DNA of 64,000 bases from CAXBID01 sp963815305 (GTDB taxonomy: Bacteria; Bacteroidota; Bacteroidia; Flavobacteriales; Flavobacteriaceae). Shown here piece after piece: positions 27,377-36,191 of the stretch. The translations under genes were made by a program, and so were the position numbers. The first letter of the stretch is position 1. Each line of letters starts with the position of its first letter. The stretch lies in assembly GCA_963815305.1 (NCBI GenBank), contig CAWFFW010000001.1, positions 372,001 to 436,000 of the forward strand, in the 5' to 3' direction. The notes beneath the pieces were generated by a model. It had not been told where the DNA came from. It was given only the letters and a program-made list of their open reading frames with translations, and made no database searches.

Positions 27377-28276
27377 TTAAAATTCTTTAACTAAATTTTC
27401 AATAGAATTAAATGTAAAAACTTTTTTAGGAAGTTTAACTCCTTTTAATTCAGCCACTTTTGGACCCAGTAGCATGAATTTGGTATTATCTTTATTTAGT
27501 AATAATTTATCAAAATTTTGGATATAAGTTAACATCTCTTCGGTTTCTGGCCGAACTGTGAAATACGATATAAACGTTATTTCATCAAAAAATTCATGAA
27601 GATCTGTTAAGCTTTCCATAGGCATACTTTCGCCTAAAAAAATAGTATGATACCCTTTACTTCTTAATTGATAATTAATAAATAATAGACCAATATCGTG
27701 AATTTCATGATCTGGTAAAAATAATATATAGGATTTACTTGAAGGTCTAGGTTCTAAACTTTGAAGTCTTTCAATATTTAATAATATTTTTTGTTTAATA
27801 TGAACAGATAAAAAATGTTCATGAGCTGGTGTTATGGTATTCGTTTGCCAAAGTAAACCAATTTCGTTAAGTAAAGGAAGAAATGTAGAATAAAAAACCT
27901 CACTAAACGTTTTGCTTTCAATTAAATTATTATATGTTTTGTAAAAGGCCACCTGATCAAAATTGATCATGGCCATTTTTAGTGCGTTTATAGCATGGTC
28001 TTCCATTTTGGCTCTAGAGGCTATTTCTCTAACCTTTATAGGTATTTCTTCTTCTTTTAGACTTGCAATTTTAGAAATTTTAATACCATTATTATTTAAA
28101 TAAGATATATTTAAGAGCTTTTGGAAGCTGCTAAGGCTATAATTTCTGATGTTTGTTTCAGACCGGTTAGGGCTTAATAAATTATAACGTTTTTCCCATA
28201 TTCGTATGGTATGTGCTTTGATACCTGTAAGATTCTCTAAATCTTTAATACTAAAGTTAACCTGAATATTGTTCAT
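27377..28276 (-). CDS. CarH-like MerR regulator with B12-binding photoreceptor domain
   Basis: 299-residue regulator. Residues 7-75 are a MerR winged helix-turn-helix (FSIKDLENLTGIKAHTIRIW). Residues about 95-170 form the four-helix bundle of B12 photoreceptors with the W143-x9-E153-H154 capping motif. Residues about 182-299 are the cobalamin-binding domain with E191-x-H193-x-x-G196. In CarH, adenosyl-B12 drives repression of carotenoid genes in the dark, and light breaks it. As first gene of the crt operon it would repress itself together with the crt genes. The residue after the Trp is Gln144, where Thermus CarH has His132. The family is secure; light response is inferred. Confidence 0.9.
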   Translation of the reverse strand: MNNIQVNFSIKDLENLTGIKAHTIRIWEKRYNLLSPNRSETNIRNYSLSSFQKLLNISYLNNNGIKISKIASLKEEEIPIKVREIASRAKMEDHAINALKMAMINFDQVAFYKTYNNLIESKTFSEVFYSTFLPLLNEIGLLWQTNTITPAHEHFLSVHIKQKILLNIERLQSLEPRPSSKSYILFLPDHEIHDIGLLFINYQLRSKGYHTIFLGESMPMESLTDLHEFFDEITFISYFTVRPETEEMLTYIQNFDKLLLNKDNTKFMLLGPKVAELKGVKLPKKVFTFNSIENLVKEF

Positions 28277-28971
28277 TTTTTATTGTAGTTTATTAAACAA
28301 AATTAATCATATTTATTGGTAATTATATAATAACACATAAAAATTTTCATGAATTAGTTCTTGATTTTTTTATAGCTAAATGAAATGATGTTTTTTTTAG
28401 GTATATATTCTTTTAAAAATAATTTTAGTAGCCATACTTAAATTTAAAAAAACAGGACATTCATTTAACGGGATCAAATATAAATGTATAGGCAACGAAT
28501 AATTTTAAAATACTTGTATGCTTAACATATCTTTATTAAATAAAGTTGCACTCCTTCCTTTTTACTTTTTCATTACTGATTTATACTTTATCACGGAGCA
28601 AGCTATAGTGGGTAGATTTCTGTATTTTAAAAAATCTTGAGTTCTAGTGTTTGTCATTAAGCGTTATAAAAATGTTCTTTGTCTATAAAACAAAAAAAGT
28701 AGTTATCCTAAAATGTCATTCAACGAAAATAATAGCTATGTACAGAAATATATTTTTACTTCGTTTTTTTCTGCGTTTTTTTGTAGGGTTAAGTAGAGAA
28801 AGTTTATCGATACTTAAGTTTGATTAATAGCAAAATTATAATAAAATATTACTAAAGCTTTAAAGAAATTATGCTTGGTATATGGATTGTTTTTAGAGAT
28901 ATAATTGTCTTTGATTACGTATGGTTCAAAGCCTAAATAAGGTTTTGAATTTTTTATAAATAGATTGCTTT
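28277..28971. other. 695-bp divergent intergenic region between crt operon and exopolysaccharide cluster
   Basis: It separates the leftward regulator/crt operon from the rightward polysaccharide cluster. No reading frame of note, tRNA or strong hairpin was seen. The left edge holds the candidate crt promoter. The size suggests a long leader or extra regulation for the exopolysaccharide operon, but I could not find a convincing promoter for 28972. Confidence 0.5.
28288..28305 (-). promoter_or_regulatory. Candidate promoter/operator of the carotenoid operon
   Basis: On the minus strand TAATTTTG (28305-28298) matches the TAnnTTTG -7 box, 22 bp before the regulator ATG. Directly downstream and sharing one base is an 11-bp palindrome GTTTATTAAAC (28288-28298) over the expected transcription start, a plausible repressor site. 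No -33 match was found. Confidence 0.35.
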
Positions 28972-30327
28972 ATGAAAACAAGGAGTTACTCTTATTTAAT
29001 AATACCCTTTTCAATATTAATTCATTTGATTATAATAAACAGTGTCCTGTTTTTTATGACTCCTGAAACGTATTCGAATCTTCCAAGCATTTTGTTTTAT
29101 AATATCTCATGGCTTATTATAACATCCGCATTAAATTTCTATCCAACAGCGCGTAAGGAGAAATTTATGACCAATATAAAAAAGATGTTTTATCTCTATT
29201 TAATTTATGGTCTTGCGTATTTTTCATGGTTTGGAATAAGTAGAAATTTGCCTGACTCCATTCAATATCATCTGCTTATTTTCTTATTAATGTGTGTGCT
29301 TTTCACAACGTATAGGTTGATTTTTTATACGATGATAAGAAATTACAGATTAAGTGGTGGTAACTATGTTAATGTCGTTGTTATCGGACGTGATAAAAAT
29401 TTAAAGAAAATAAGAAAAGTGTTTGATAATCCTTATTACGGATATCGTTATTGTGGATTTTTTGATGATAATCCTTCGCAAAGTCCAACGTTTTTGGGTG
29501 GCATGCTCGATTGTTTTAAATACATTATTGATAATAGAGTAGATGAAATTTACTGTACCGCAGCCAAACTCTCAAAAGCAGACATGCAAAATCTTATAAA
29601 TTTTGCCGACAATAATTTAATAAAGCTAAAAATAATACCAGATAATAAAGATATTTTCACGCAGGCAATGACTGTTCAAAAATATGATAATATACCTGTA
29701 TTAGATCTTAGAACGGTGCCTTTAGATGCTGAGTTTGGGCGTATGGCAAAACGTGCTTTCGATATTGTTTTTTCATCTTTTGTGATTCTAACATTGTTGT
29801 CTTGGTTAATTCCGATACTTTATATTCTTATTAAAATGGAGTCTCCAGGACCGTTATTTTTTATACAGAATCGTCATGGACTTAAACGTAAAAAATTTGG
29901 TTGTATTAAGTTTAGATCGATGACCACAACCGCAGACGCTAACACTAAGATGGCGACGAAGAATGATAGACGTGTAACACGTATTGGTAGAATATTGAGA
30001 AAAACAAGTATTGATGAATTACCACAATTTTTTAATGTATTTATTGGCGATATGAGCGTTGTAGGACCTCGTCCACATATGGAGCAACATACAACAGATT
30101 ACGAAATATCTGTAGATAAATATTTAGTTCGTCATTTCGTTAAACCTGGAATTACAGGTTTAGCTCAAATAAAAGGATATCGAGGTGAAATTATAAAACC
30201 CTCTGATATTTTAAATAGAATCAGACTGGATATTATGTATGTCGAAAAATGGTCTTTTCTATTAGATTTTAAAATTATTTTCTTAACCATTTTCAATGCT
30301 TTAAACGGCGAAGAAAAGGCCTATTAA
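28972..30327 (+). CDS. Undecaprenyl-phosphate sugar-1-phosphate transferase (WcaJ/WbaP type)
   Basis: 451-residue polyprenyl glycosylphosphotransferase that starts the repeat unit by placing a sugar phosphate on undecaprenyl phosphate. The N-terminal third holds four or five membrane helices. A Rossmann-like CoA-binding-type region follows (about 135-245, VVVIGRDKNLKKIRKVF). The catalytic domain from about K260 (KRAFDIVFSSF) has SPGPLFFIQNRHG, CIKFRSM, TSIDELPQFFNV and VGPRPHM. The full-length topology fits WcaJ, which uses UDP-glucose, but galactose or another sugar is possible. It is the first gene of the exopolysaccharide cluster. Confidence 0.92.
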   Translation: MKTRSYSYLIIPFSILIHLIIINSVLFFMTPETYSNLPSILFYNISWLIITSALNFYPTARKEKFMTNIKKMFYLYLIYGLAYFSWFGISRNLPDSIQYHLLIFLLMCVLFTTYRLIFYTMIRNYRLSGGNYVNVVVIGRDKNLKKIRKVFDNPYYGYRYCGFFDDNPSQSPTFLGGMLDCFKYIIDNRVDEIYCTAAKLSKADMQNLINFADNNLIKLKIIPDNKDIFTQAMTVQKYDNIPVLDLRTVPLDAEFGRMAKRAFDIVFSSFVILTLLSWLIPILYILIKMESPGPLFFIQNRHGLKRKKFGCIKFRSMTTTADANTKMATKNDRRVTRIGRILRKTSIDELPQFFNVFIGDMSVVGPRPHMEQHTTDYEISVDKYLVRHFVKPGITGLAQIKGYRGEIIKPSDILNRIRLDIMYVEKWSFLLDFKIIFLTIFNALNGEEKAY

Positions 30328-30354
30328 ATTAAATATAAATTAAAAATAAGATAT

Positions 30355-30828
30355 ATGAGTTGGTTTGTATTACATGTAAAAAGAAATCAGGAAAAAAAAG
30401 TATCTGAGACATTGGCTAAAATGAATATTGATGTTTTTAATCCAATTATAAAAGAAGTTAAATATTGGAGCGGTCAAGAAAGAGTTTTAGAAAAGTCTTT
30501 ATTTCAGTCTTATGTTTTCTTAAATATCCCAGAACGCTATAGAGGCATTGTTTTTGGAGTATCCGATGTTAAGTCGTATTTATTTTTAAACGGAAAACCT
30601 GCATTGGTAAGAGATGAAGAGATTGATATTGTAAAAGGTTGGATGGGGCAAGAGAGTAATGATTTGTCTGTACTGTCTAAATTAATGTCTAGAAAACTAA
30701 TGGGTAAAGAAAATTGGTTGTTAAATAATAACTCAGACGTTCTTAAATGGGTTAGTAAAAGTAACGTTCCAGTTCTATTGGATAAAATGGAAGGAACTAT
30801 TAACGAAAAACTACGAAAGGTCGTTTAA
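30355..30828 (+). CDS. UpxY/NusG-type transcription antiterminator, KOW domain not evident
   Basis: 157 residues. The N-terminal NGN domain is clear: WFVLHVKRNQEKKVSETL, FNPIIKEVKYWSGQ, LEKSLFQSYVFLNI. The C-terminal third has no recognisable KOW motif (G-x-F-x-G-x-x-G), only a divergent KMEGTINEKLRKVV. Such NusG paralogs in Bacteroidota load onto polymerase at their own polysaccharide operon and prevent early termination. Its place as second gene of a roughly 35-kb cluster fits that role. With no KOW, contact with the ribosome or Rho would differ from standard NusG. Confidence 0.82.
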   Translation: MSWFVLHVKRNQEKKVSETLAKMNIDVFNPIIKEVKYWSGQERVLEKSLFQSYVFLNIPERYRGIVFGVSDVKSYLFLNGKPALVRDEEIDIVKGWMGQESNDLSVLSKLMSRKLMGKENWLLNNNSDVLKWVSKSNVPVLLDKMEGTINEKLRKVV

Positions 30829-31041
30829 AATTTAATTTATAACTAAAAAAAGAGCTCACAATAATTACGATATCTGTATTAAAAACATTTTGTAATGACA
30901 CAATGTTCAAATTAATTATTATTCCCTCCTCAACACGTCGAATTCCTTTGTATTTTGAAAAAAAAGATGTTACTTTGATTATTAGTAATCAAAAAGATAT
31001 TAACGTTTATCTAAAATTAAATTTTTAGTTTATAAATAATT

Positions 31042-33321
31042 ATGGAAAAAGATATTTTCAAAATCATATTAAATTATTTACGCTACTGGTACTTGTTTTT
31101 AATCGGAGCCATTATCTGTATTGTTTTTGCTTTTTTTTACTTGCGTTATAATGTAACACCTGAATATTATGCGAGTGGTAAAATTTTATTGAATGACAAA
31201 GAAGCCGGTGATTCTCAAGGCATGCAATCCATGGGTAATCTCGGATTAATTAAAAATTCCAAAAATATTGGAGACGAAATAAGTGTGCTAGAATCTTACG
31301 ATATTATGGAACAAACCATAAAAGAGTTGGGTTTTTCTGTTGGTTACTATGTGCAAGGACGATTTGATGAAATTGAAATATATGAAAAAACAGTGCCATT
31401 TAAAGTTGTTTTAAATGATAGTATCCCATTATTGCAATATGGTACATTGGGTAATATCATTATAATTGATGACACTAGTTATCGCATAGAAAAATTTATT
31501 GATGATGAAAATGTTAAAACAAGTACTCATAATTTTGGAGATAAAGTCAGTACAGTATTTGGAGAATTCCATATTGAATTAACAACTAATAATTTAAATG
31601 TTAGTTCATTAGATCCAGTTTTGGTGAGATTTAGAAATGCCAGTGCATTAGCTGGTGGATTCAATAATAGATTAAGTGTTTCTAATTCTAATGAGGGATC
31701 ACTTGTTAAAATATCAATAACAGATGCCATACCAAGAAGAGCTGTAGACGTTATTAATAAGCTCATACAAGTGTATGCTGAGAACTCTGCTGAAAATAAA
31801 AACTTTCTGGCACAATCCACCTTAAAATTAATTGATGAACGCTTAGAATTGTTAGTAAACGATCTTAACGTTGCTGAAAAGGACGTTGAAAACTATAAAC
31901 AGACCAATGATTTAATAAGTGTGGAATCCGATGCTTCTCGCTTTGTTAGTTTGGCTGATGAAGTGGATCGGGAGCTTGATGCTTTACGCATTCAAATAAA
32001 TACTATAAATGCATTAGAAAGTAGTTTGGAACAGTCTTCAGATCAAAGCTTTACGCCAATTAGTGCTTACAATATAGATAGTCCAGTGCTTATAGGGGCT
32101 ATTTCAACGTACAACGCAGAAGTTCAAAACAGAAAAAATCTTATTAATGCTTCTGGAACCGGAAACCCAATGCTGCCCCAAATGGAACGTCAACTAATAG
32201 AGGTTAAAAATACAATTTTACAAAATGTTAGAAGTATAAAAAGTCAACTTGTTAGGTCTCAAAGAGATTTAATGAATAGAGCGTCTCAATACAGAGGCAA
32301 AATTTCTTCAGTTCCTAGAGCCGAAAGAGCACTTTTAGAAATTACAAGAGATCAAGGTATAAAGCAGAATTTGTATCTTTTTCTGTTACAAAAACGAGAA
32401 GAGGAAGCGTTATCTATTAGCGTCCCATTTTCTGATACTCGAATCATTGAAGCTCCAAAAGCAACGAGCTATCCTATAAATGGTGCTAAAACGCCAGTTT
32501 ATTTGGGTGCCATACTACTCGGTTTCTTCATTCCTTTTATGTGGATTTTTGCCAAAGGCATTTTAAATACCAATATATTAAGTAGAGAGGATATTGAAGA
32601 CGTAACAAGTAATTCTATACTCGGTAATTTAGGTAATAGTAAAACGGATACTGCACTAGTAGTAACAGGAACTAATACAACCCCGGCTGCTGAATTATTT
32701 AGATTGATGAGACATAATCTCAAATTTTTACTTCAAGGAAATAATAACCAAGTAATTATGGTGACCTCAGGTAAACAAGGAGAGGGCAAAACGTTCGTTT
32801 CTATTAATGTCGCAGCAAGTTTAGCAATCACTGGAAAAAAAGTGGTTGTTTTAGGTTTTGATTTACGAGTTCCTAAATTAATGACAGATATTAATCTGGC
32901 TTATGAATATGGTCTTACAGATTTTATAGTCGATCCAAACATGAGTATCGAGGATATTGTTGTACCTCATAGCGAAGAAAAAAACCTTTTCTTTATAGGT
33001 TCAGGAGCTATTCCTCCAAATCCAGGTGAGTTGATGCTTAATAAACGCGTTGAGATATTAATTTCAGAACTTAAAAAAACTTACGATTATATTATCATTG
33101 ATACGCCTCCTATCGGTAAAGTTGCGGATGCTTATTCCTTAGCTAATTTTGTAGACTCAACGTTATATGTTGTGAGATATAATTACACTAAAAAAGAAGA
33201 AGTAAAAATGATTAATGAAGTAGGAAAAGATAAGAGATTAAATCCTCTAATGATTGTATTTAATGATGTTAATATAGGAAAAGCGGGACAATATAGTTAT
33301 GGCTACGAAAAACTCTCCTAA
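31042..33321 (+). CDS. wzc: Wzc-type polysaccharide co-polymerase with BY-kinase domain
   Basis: 759 residues. An N-terminal Wzz domain starts with a membrane helix (about 15-33). A coiled periplasmic part and PxxP-like ATSYPINGAKTPVYLG lead into the second helix (about 485-505). The cytoplasmic kinase has Walker A SGKQGEGKT (K583), Walker A' VVVLGFDLRVP and Walker B YIIIDTPP (D687). The C-terminal tail is short, with few tyrosines (YSYGYEK). It controls chain length and export by cycles of autophosphorylation. No outer-membrane Wza gene precedes it, although one usually does; a 213-bp gap is found instead. Confidence 0.92.
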   Translation: MEKDIFKIILNYLRYWYLFLIGAIICIVFAFFYLRYNVTPEYYASGKILLNDKEAGDSQGMQSMGNLGLIKNSKNIGDEISVLESYDIMEQTIKELGFSVGYYVQGRFDEIEIYEKTVPFKVVLNDSIPLLQYGTLGNIIIIDDTSYRIEKFIDDENVKTSTHNFGDKVSTVFGEFHIELTTNNLNVSSLDPVLVRFRNASALAGGFNNRLSVSNSNEGSLVKISITDAIPRRAVDVINKLIQVYAENSAENKNFLAQSTLKLIDERLELLVNDLNVAEKDVENYKQTNDLISVESDASRFVSLADEVDRELDALRIQINTINALESSLEQSSDQSFTPISAYNIDSPVLIGAISTYNAEVQNRKNLINASGTGNPMLPQMERQLIEVKNTILQNVRSIKSQLVRSQRDLMNRASQYRGKISSVPRAERALLEITRDQGIKQNLYLFLLQKREEEALSISVPFSDTRIIEAPKATSYPINGAKTPVYLGAILLGFFIPFMWIFAKGILNTNILSREDIEDVTSNSILGNLGNSKTDTALVVTGTNTTPAAELFRLMRHNLKFLLQGNNNQVIMVTSGKQGEGKTFVSINVAASLAITGKKVVVLGFDLRVPKLMTDINLAYEYGLTDFIVDPNMSIEDIVVPHSEEKNLFFIGSGAIPPNPGELMLNKRVEILISELKKTYDYIIIDTPPIGKVADAYSLANFVDSTLYVVRYNYTKKEEVKMINEVGKDKRLNPLMIVFNDVNIGKAGQYSYGYEKLS

Positions 33322-33344
33322 TCGGTCATAATAATCTCAAATGG

Positions 33345-33373
33345 TATTATTTTTTGAAAGCTAAAAAATAATA
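33345..33373. repeat. Perfect 11-bp AT-only inverted repeat after wzc
   Basis: TATTATTTTTT (33345-33355) and AAAAAATAATA (33363-33373) around a 7-base loop. It lies 24 bp after the wzc stop. It lacks GC pairs and a T tract on the plus strand, so it is a weak terminator at best. Confidence 0.4.
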
Positions 33374-33492
33374 AAACGGTACATAAAATTAAATGATAGC
33401 TATAATAAAATCAAGTATTGGGCTAAAATTTTTTTCATGACAAGTCCGTTATAAACAGCTATTGAGACAACGTTTTTTATAAGTCATATTCT

Positions 33493-33687
33493 ATGAAGTG
33501 GATTTTTAATTCTTTAAGAGTATGTGATTTAAAAATATTTAAACCCATATCAACCTATCAACCTATCAACCTATCAACCTATCAACCTATCAACCTATCA
33601 ACTAATAATAATGGTTTAATTTGGATTACTTCAGTATTAATTGCGGGCATCGTCTGTTTTTTTTATTTTCGTTCTTTTAAAAATTAA
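33493..33687 (+). CDS. Possible small membrane protein containing 8-bp tandem repeats
   Basis: A 64-codon frame between wzc and rmlB. The middle, encoded by the 8-bp repeats, reads as repeats of TYQPINLS (eight residues per three repeat units). The end has a hydrophobic helix (GLIWITSVLIAGIVCFFYF) with a basic tail RSFKN. No family is recognised. The helix plus basic tail resembles a C-terminal membrane anchor, but the frame may be a chance product of the repeat. Change in repeat number would shift the frame. Confidence 0.3.
   Translation: MKWIFNSLRVCDLKIFKPISTYQPINLSTYQPINLSTNNNGLIWITSVLIAGIVCFFYFRSFKN
33549..33603. repeat. 8-bp tandem repeat, unit ATCAACCT, about 6.75 copies
   Basis: Six perfect copies of ATCAACCT from 33549 to 33596, then a partial ATCAACT. 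The unit is not a multiple of three, so copy-number change would alter any reading frame across it. It lies between the wzc and rmlB transcripts. Confidence 0.95.
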
Positions 33688-33721
33688 AAAATAGTAAAAC
33701 AAACGATCATAAATAATTTAT

Positions 33722-34771
33722 ATGAAAATATTAGTAACCGGAGGGGCCGGTTTTATAGGTTCTCATGTCGTAAGGCGGTTAGTTAATACGTATCCCAACT
33801 ATCAAATTTATAATTTAGATGCCTTAACCTATGCAGGCAATTTGGAGAATCTAGTAGATATTCAAACGGCTTCAAATTATTTTTTTATTAAGGGAGATAT
33901 TAATGATATGGATTTTATCAACACCTTATTCTTAAAACATGAATTTGACGGTGTGATACACTTAGCTGCCGAATCTCACGTAGACAGGTCGATAACGGAT
34001 CCATTGGCATTTGTAAAAACAAATATTATAGGAACAGTCAATCTGCTTAATGCGGCAAAATTCTTATGGAAAAATAATTATGATGGTAAACGTTTTTATC
34101 ATGTGAGTACAGATGAGGTGTATGGTTCTTTAGGACAAACAGGTCTTTTTACAGAATCCACCTCTTATGACCCCAACTCACCTTATTCAGCATCAAAAGC
34201 AAGTTCCGATCATTTTGTCAGAGCCTACGGAGAAACTTATGGGCTGCCTTACGTAATTACAAACTGCTCCAATAATTATGGTCCAAATCACTTTCCAGAG
34301 AAATTAATACCGCTATTTATACATAATATTATTCAAAATAAGCCACTTCCAGTATACGGAGATGGTAATTATACCAGAGATTGGCTGTTTGTACAAGATC
34401 ATGCACGCGCCATAGACCTTGTTTTCCATAAAGGTAAAAACACTGAAACCTACAATATTGGCGGTTTTAATGAATGGAAAAACATTGATTTAGTACGATT
34501 GTTATGCAGATTAATGGATAATAAATTGGGCAGAACAAAAGGCGAAAGCGAAGCACTTATTACTTATGTGAAGGATAGACCTGGTCACGATTTAAGATAT
34601 GCTATAGATGCGTCAAAAATAAACAAAGAATTAGGTTGGGAGCCGTCCGTAACATTTGAAGAAGGTTTAGAAAAAACCATCGTTTGGTATTTAGAAAATG
34701 AAGTTTGGTTACACAATGTCACTTCTGGTGCTTATCAGGATTATTATAACGAGCAATACAAACAAAATTAA
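33722..34771 (+). CDS. rmlB: dTDP-glucose 4,6-dehydratase
   Basis: 349-residue extended short-chain dehydrogenase, second step of dTDP-L-rhamnose synthesis. The cofactor loop is TGGAGFIGSH, the active site has STDEVYG (Thr, Asp, Glu), and Tyr and Lys are in YSASKASSDH. HLAAESHVDRSI and NCSNNYGPNHFPEKLIP are diagnostic. It is the first of four contiguous rml genes in the order B-A-C-D, with rmlA starting 8 bp later. Confidence 0.97.
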   Translation: MKILVTGGAGFIGSHVVRRLVNTYPNYQIYNLDALTYAGNLENLVDIQTASNYFFIKGDINDMDFINTLFLKHEFDGVIHLAAESHVDRSITDPLAFVKTNIIGTVNLLNAAKFLWKNNYDGKRFYHVSTDEVYGSLGQTGLFTESTSYDPNSPYSASKASSDHFVRAYGETYGLPYVITNCSNNYGPNHFPEKLIPLFIHNIIQNKPLPVYGDGNYTRDWLFVQDHARAIDLVFHKGKNTETYNIGGFNEWKNIDLVRLLCRLMDNKLGRTKGESEALITYVKDRPGHDLRYAIDASKINKELGWEPSVTFEEGLEKTIVWYLENEVWLHNVTSGAYQDYYNEQYKQN

Positions 34772-34779
34772 ATCAACGC

Positions 34780-35649
34780 ATGAAAGGAATCATTCTAGCT
34801 GGAGGATCAGGAACAAGATTACATCCTTTAACATTAACGGTAAGTAAGCAATTGATGCCCATATATGATAAACCCATGATTTATTATCCGTTATCTACCT
34901 TGATGTATGCAGGCATAAAAGACATTTTAATAATCTCCACACCAAAAGATCTACCACTTTTTAGGGATTTATTAGGTGATGGTAAAAAATATGGATGTTC
35001 TTTTTCATATGCTGTACAAGAAGCTCCAAACGGACTAGCCGAAGCTTTTATTATCGGAGCAGATTTTATTGGATCTGATAAAGTGGCTTTAATTCTGGGG
35101 GATAATATTTTTTATGGCACTGGTTTAGCGAAATTATTGCAATCCAATAATGATCCCGACGGGGGTATTGTATACGCTTACCGCGTTAATGATCCAGAGC
35201 GCTATGGCGTAGTAGAGTTCGATAACGACGGTATAGCAGTTAGTATAGAGGAAAAACCCAAAGAGCCAAAATCTAATTATGCGGTTCCTGGAATTTATTT
35301 TTACGATAACGACGTGGTTGATATTGCTAAAAATATGGCACCAAGCAAAAGGGGCGAATTGGAGATCACCGATGTTAATAGAGTGTATTTGGAAAGAAAA
35401 AAGCTCAGCGTGAGTATATTAGACAGGGGAACAGCCTGGTTAGATACAGGAACGTTTCAATCATTAATGCAAGCGTCACAGTTTGTTGAGGTTATCGAAG
35501 AACGCCAAGGTCTCAAAATAGGTGCTATCGAGGTAGCCGCTTACGAAATGGGTTTCATAAATAAGGAGCAACTAAAAAAACTAGCATCACCACTTATGAA
35601 AAGTGGTTATGGTAAAAATTTATTAGGCATATTAAATAAAAATCAATGA
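34780..35649 (+). CDS. rmlA: Glucose-1-phosphate thymidylyltransferase
   Basis: 289-residue nucleotidyltransferase that makes dTDP-glucose. The signature GGSGTRLHPLTLTVSKQLMP is complete. KPMIYYPLSTLM, LGDNIFYG and EEKPKEPKSNYAVPGIYFYD follow as expected. Its stop overlaps the rmlC start (ATGA), so these genes are translationally coupled. Confidence 0.97.
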   Translation: MKGIILAGGSGTRLHPLTLTVSKQLMPIYDKPMIYYPLSTLMYAGIKDILIISTPKDLPLFRDLLGDGKKYGCSFSYAVQEAPNGLAEAFIIGADFIGSDKVALILGDNIFYGTGLAKLLQSNNDPDGGIVYAYRVNDPERYGVVEFDNDGIAVSIEEKPKEPKSNYAVPGIYFYDNDVVDIAKNMAPSKRGELEITDVNRVYLERKKLSVSILDRGTAWLDTGTFQSLMQASQFVEVIEERQGLKIGAIEVAAYEMGFINKEQLKKLASPLMKSGYGKNLLGILNKNQ

Positions 35650-36191
35650 GGTTTGAAGAAACAAAGCTTAAAGACTGTTTTATTATAACACCAACGGTTT
35701 TCGAAGATGATCGGGGTTATTTTATGGAGTCTTTTAACAAAGTAAAGTTTAATACCGGAATTGGTGCACCTGTAAATTTTGTTCAGGATAATCAATCGTT
35801 TTCCTCTCGAGGGGTTATTAGAGGATTGCATTATCAGACTGGAGAGCATGCTCAAGCTAAATTGGTAAGAGTTTTAAGTGGTGTGGTTTTAGATGTAGCC
35901 GTCGATTTAAGAAAAAAATCACCAACATTTGGACAATTTATAGCCATAGAGTTAAGTAGTACGAATAGAAAGCAGATGTTTATACCCAGAGGTTTTGGCC
36001 ATGGTTTCGCTGTTTTGAGTGAAACCGCTGAATTCTTTTATAAATGTGATAATTTTTATAGTAAAGCGTCTGAAGGCGGTATTTTATATAATGACGAAAC
36101 TCTAAATATCGATTGGGCATTACCAATTAACGAACATATTATTTCTGAAAAAGACCAAATACTACCAACCTTCGATAAAGCATTACTATGA
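35646..36191 (+). CDS. rmlC: dTDP-4-dehydrorhamnose 3,5-epimerase
   Basis: 181-residue cupin-fold epimerase, third step of dTDP-rhamnose synthesis. The catalytic His is in VIRGLHYQ, the Lys/Asp region in KLVRVLSGVVLDVAVDLR, and FIPRGFGHGFAVLSE is the second conserved block. The start overlaps rmlA and the stop overlaps rmlD, both by 4 bp. Confidence 0.97.
   Translation: MRFEETKLKDCFIITPTVFEDDRGYFMESFNKVKFNTGIGAPVNFVQDNQSFSSRGVIRGLHYQTGEHAQAKLVRVLSGVVLDVAVDLRKKSPTFGQFIAIELSSTNRKQMFIPRGFGHGFAVLSETAEFFYKCDNFYSKASEGGILYNDETLNIDWALPINEHIISEKDQILPTFDKALL

Noticed and set aside
33549..33603. Tandem repeats as a possible CRISPR array
   Set aside because: Units are 8 bp and contiguous with no spacers; no cas genes nearby.
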